Source of the DNA: an uncultured Burkholderiales bacterium | GTDB taxonomy: Bacteria > Pseudomonadota > Gammaproteobacteria > Burkholderiales > Burkholderiaceae_C | Assembly (NCBI GenBank): GCA_903926695.1 | Contig: CAIYKK010000700.1 | Coordinates: 1-5,102, forward strand | DNA: 5,102 nucleotides | Reading direction: 5' to 3' | Shown: positions 4,440 to 5,102 of the stretch, one piece after another | Layout: every line of letters begins with the position of its first letter | Position numbering within the stretch: the stretch's first letter is position 1 | The notes under the pieces: model-generated | Told to the model about the DNA's origin: nothing | The model's input: the letters and a program-made list of their open reading frames with translations, nothing else | Databases searched by the model: none | Program-made: the position numbers and the translations under genes

Positions 4440-5102
4440 ATGTACAAACTCGTGCTCATCCGCCACGGCGAATCCACCTGGAACCTCGAAAACCGCTTCA
4501 CCGGCTGGACCGATGTCGAGCTGACCGACACCGGCATCGCCCAGGCCAAAAACGCCGGCAAGCTGCTCAAAGAAGAAGGCTACGATTTTGACGTGGCCTA
4601 CACCAGCGTGCTCAAGCGCGCCACGCGCACGCTGTGGCATGTGCTCGACGAAATGGACCGCACCTGGCTGCCGGTTGAACACAGCTGGCGTCTGAACGAG
4701 CGCCATTACGGCGCGCTGCAAGGCTTGAACAAAGCTGAAACGGCGAAAAAATTCGGCGACGAGCAGGTGCTGGTCTGGCGCCGCAGCTATGACACGCCGC
4801 CGCCAGCGCTGGCCGCTGACGACGAGCGCTGCGAGCGCGCCGACCGCCGCTACGCCGACCTGTCCGCCGAACAGGTGCCGCTGACCGAATGCCTGAAAGA
4901 CACCGTGGCCCGCGTGCTGCCGTTCTGGAACGATGAAATCGCGCCCGCCATTCAAGGCGGCAAACGCATCGTGGTGGCCGCGCACGGCAATTCGATCCGC
5001 GCGCTGGTCAAGTACCTCGACAACATCTCGGACGACGCCATCGTCGGGCTGAACATTCCCAACGGCATTCCGCTGGTGTATGAGCTGGACGAAAATCTGA
5101 AA
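4440..5102 (+). CDS. gpmA: 2,3-bisphosphoglycerate-dependent phosphoglycerate mutase, 3' end outside the window
   Basis: This cytoplasmic glycolytic and gluconeogenic enzyme interconverts 3-phosphoglycerate and 2-phosphoglycerate through a phosphohistidine. The first 221 codons are present; the family has about 247-250 residues, so roughly the last 27 lie beyond the edge. The N-terminus [23 protein letters not shown] contains the RHGES motif with the phosphorylated His9. Further landmarks are [25 protein letters not shown] with catalytic Glu87, and [16 protein letters not shown] with the second catalytic His182, then [15 protein letters not shown]. The length and the LNERHYG insert place it in the cofactor-dependent dPGM group rather than with short phosphatase-like relatives. 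The ATG (4440-4442) follows a pyrimidine-rich leader without a visible Shine-Dalgarno, but the conserved N-terminus leaves no other start. It is divergent from the rhodanese gene. Identification is firm. Confidence 0.97.
   Translation, partial: MYKLVLIRHGESTWNLENRFTGWTDVELTDTGIAQAKNAGKLLKEEGYDFDVAYTSVLKRATRTLWHVLDEMDRTWLPVEHSWRLNERHYGALQGLNKAETAKKFGDEQVLVWRRSYDTPPPALAADDERCERADRRYADLSAEQVPLTECLKDTVARVLPFWNDEIAPAIQGGKRIVVAAHGNSIRALVKYLDNISDDAIVGLNIPNGIPLVYELDENLK

Noticed and set aside
1..5102. CRISPR array, rRNA, integrative-element att repeats
   Set aside because: No regularly spaced repeats, no rRNA sequence and no long direct repeat pair were seen on reading both strands.

Overview
The window looks like the chromosome of a betaproteobacterium of the order Burkholderiales, probably Comamonadaceae-like. 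This rests on the gene order gpsA-secB-grxC-rhodanese with gpmA divergent, on the GC-rich codon use, and on the protein sequences. No taxonomic search was possible, so the family-level guess is inference.

It has two very different halves. The left part (1-1593) is accessory debris. It starts with an AT-rich leader (1-131), then a GC-rich serine recombinase gene whose frame is open and complete in its catalytic core but has no start codon in frame. A second AT-rich spacer follows (795-898). Next is a decayed IS1-family insertion sequence (about 899-1452, transposase on the minus strand) broken by an amber codon, an opal codon, an A8-tract frame break and internal deletions. Directly against its right end lies the last third of a VapC-type PIN toxin gene. 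A small intact cupin gene (1637-1966) separates this debris from the core genes.

The right part (1997-5102) is housekeeping. On the minus strand, in transcription order, are a membrane-anchored rhodanese, glutaredoxin 3 (grxC), the export chaperone secB and glycerol-3-phosphate dehydrogenase (gpsA). Hairpin plus T-tract terminators follow grxC, secB and gpsA, so this is not one simple operon. Divergent from the rhodanese gene is gpmA, which runs off the right edge. The rhodanese and glutaredoxin genes are 6 bp apart and fit sulfur and thiol handling. SecB works in protein export, GpsA in phospholipid precursor supply and GpmA in glycolysis.

I found no convincing undescribed multi-gene system. 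The points most worth checking are the missing start of the recombinase and its flanking inverted motifs, the anatomy of the IS1-family remnant, the terminator that almost abuts a gpsA start lacking a Shine-Dalgarno, and a four-tract G5 motif in the 3' end of secB.
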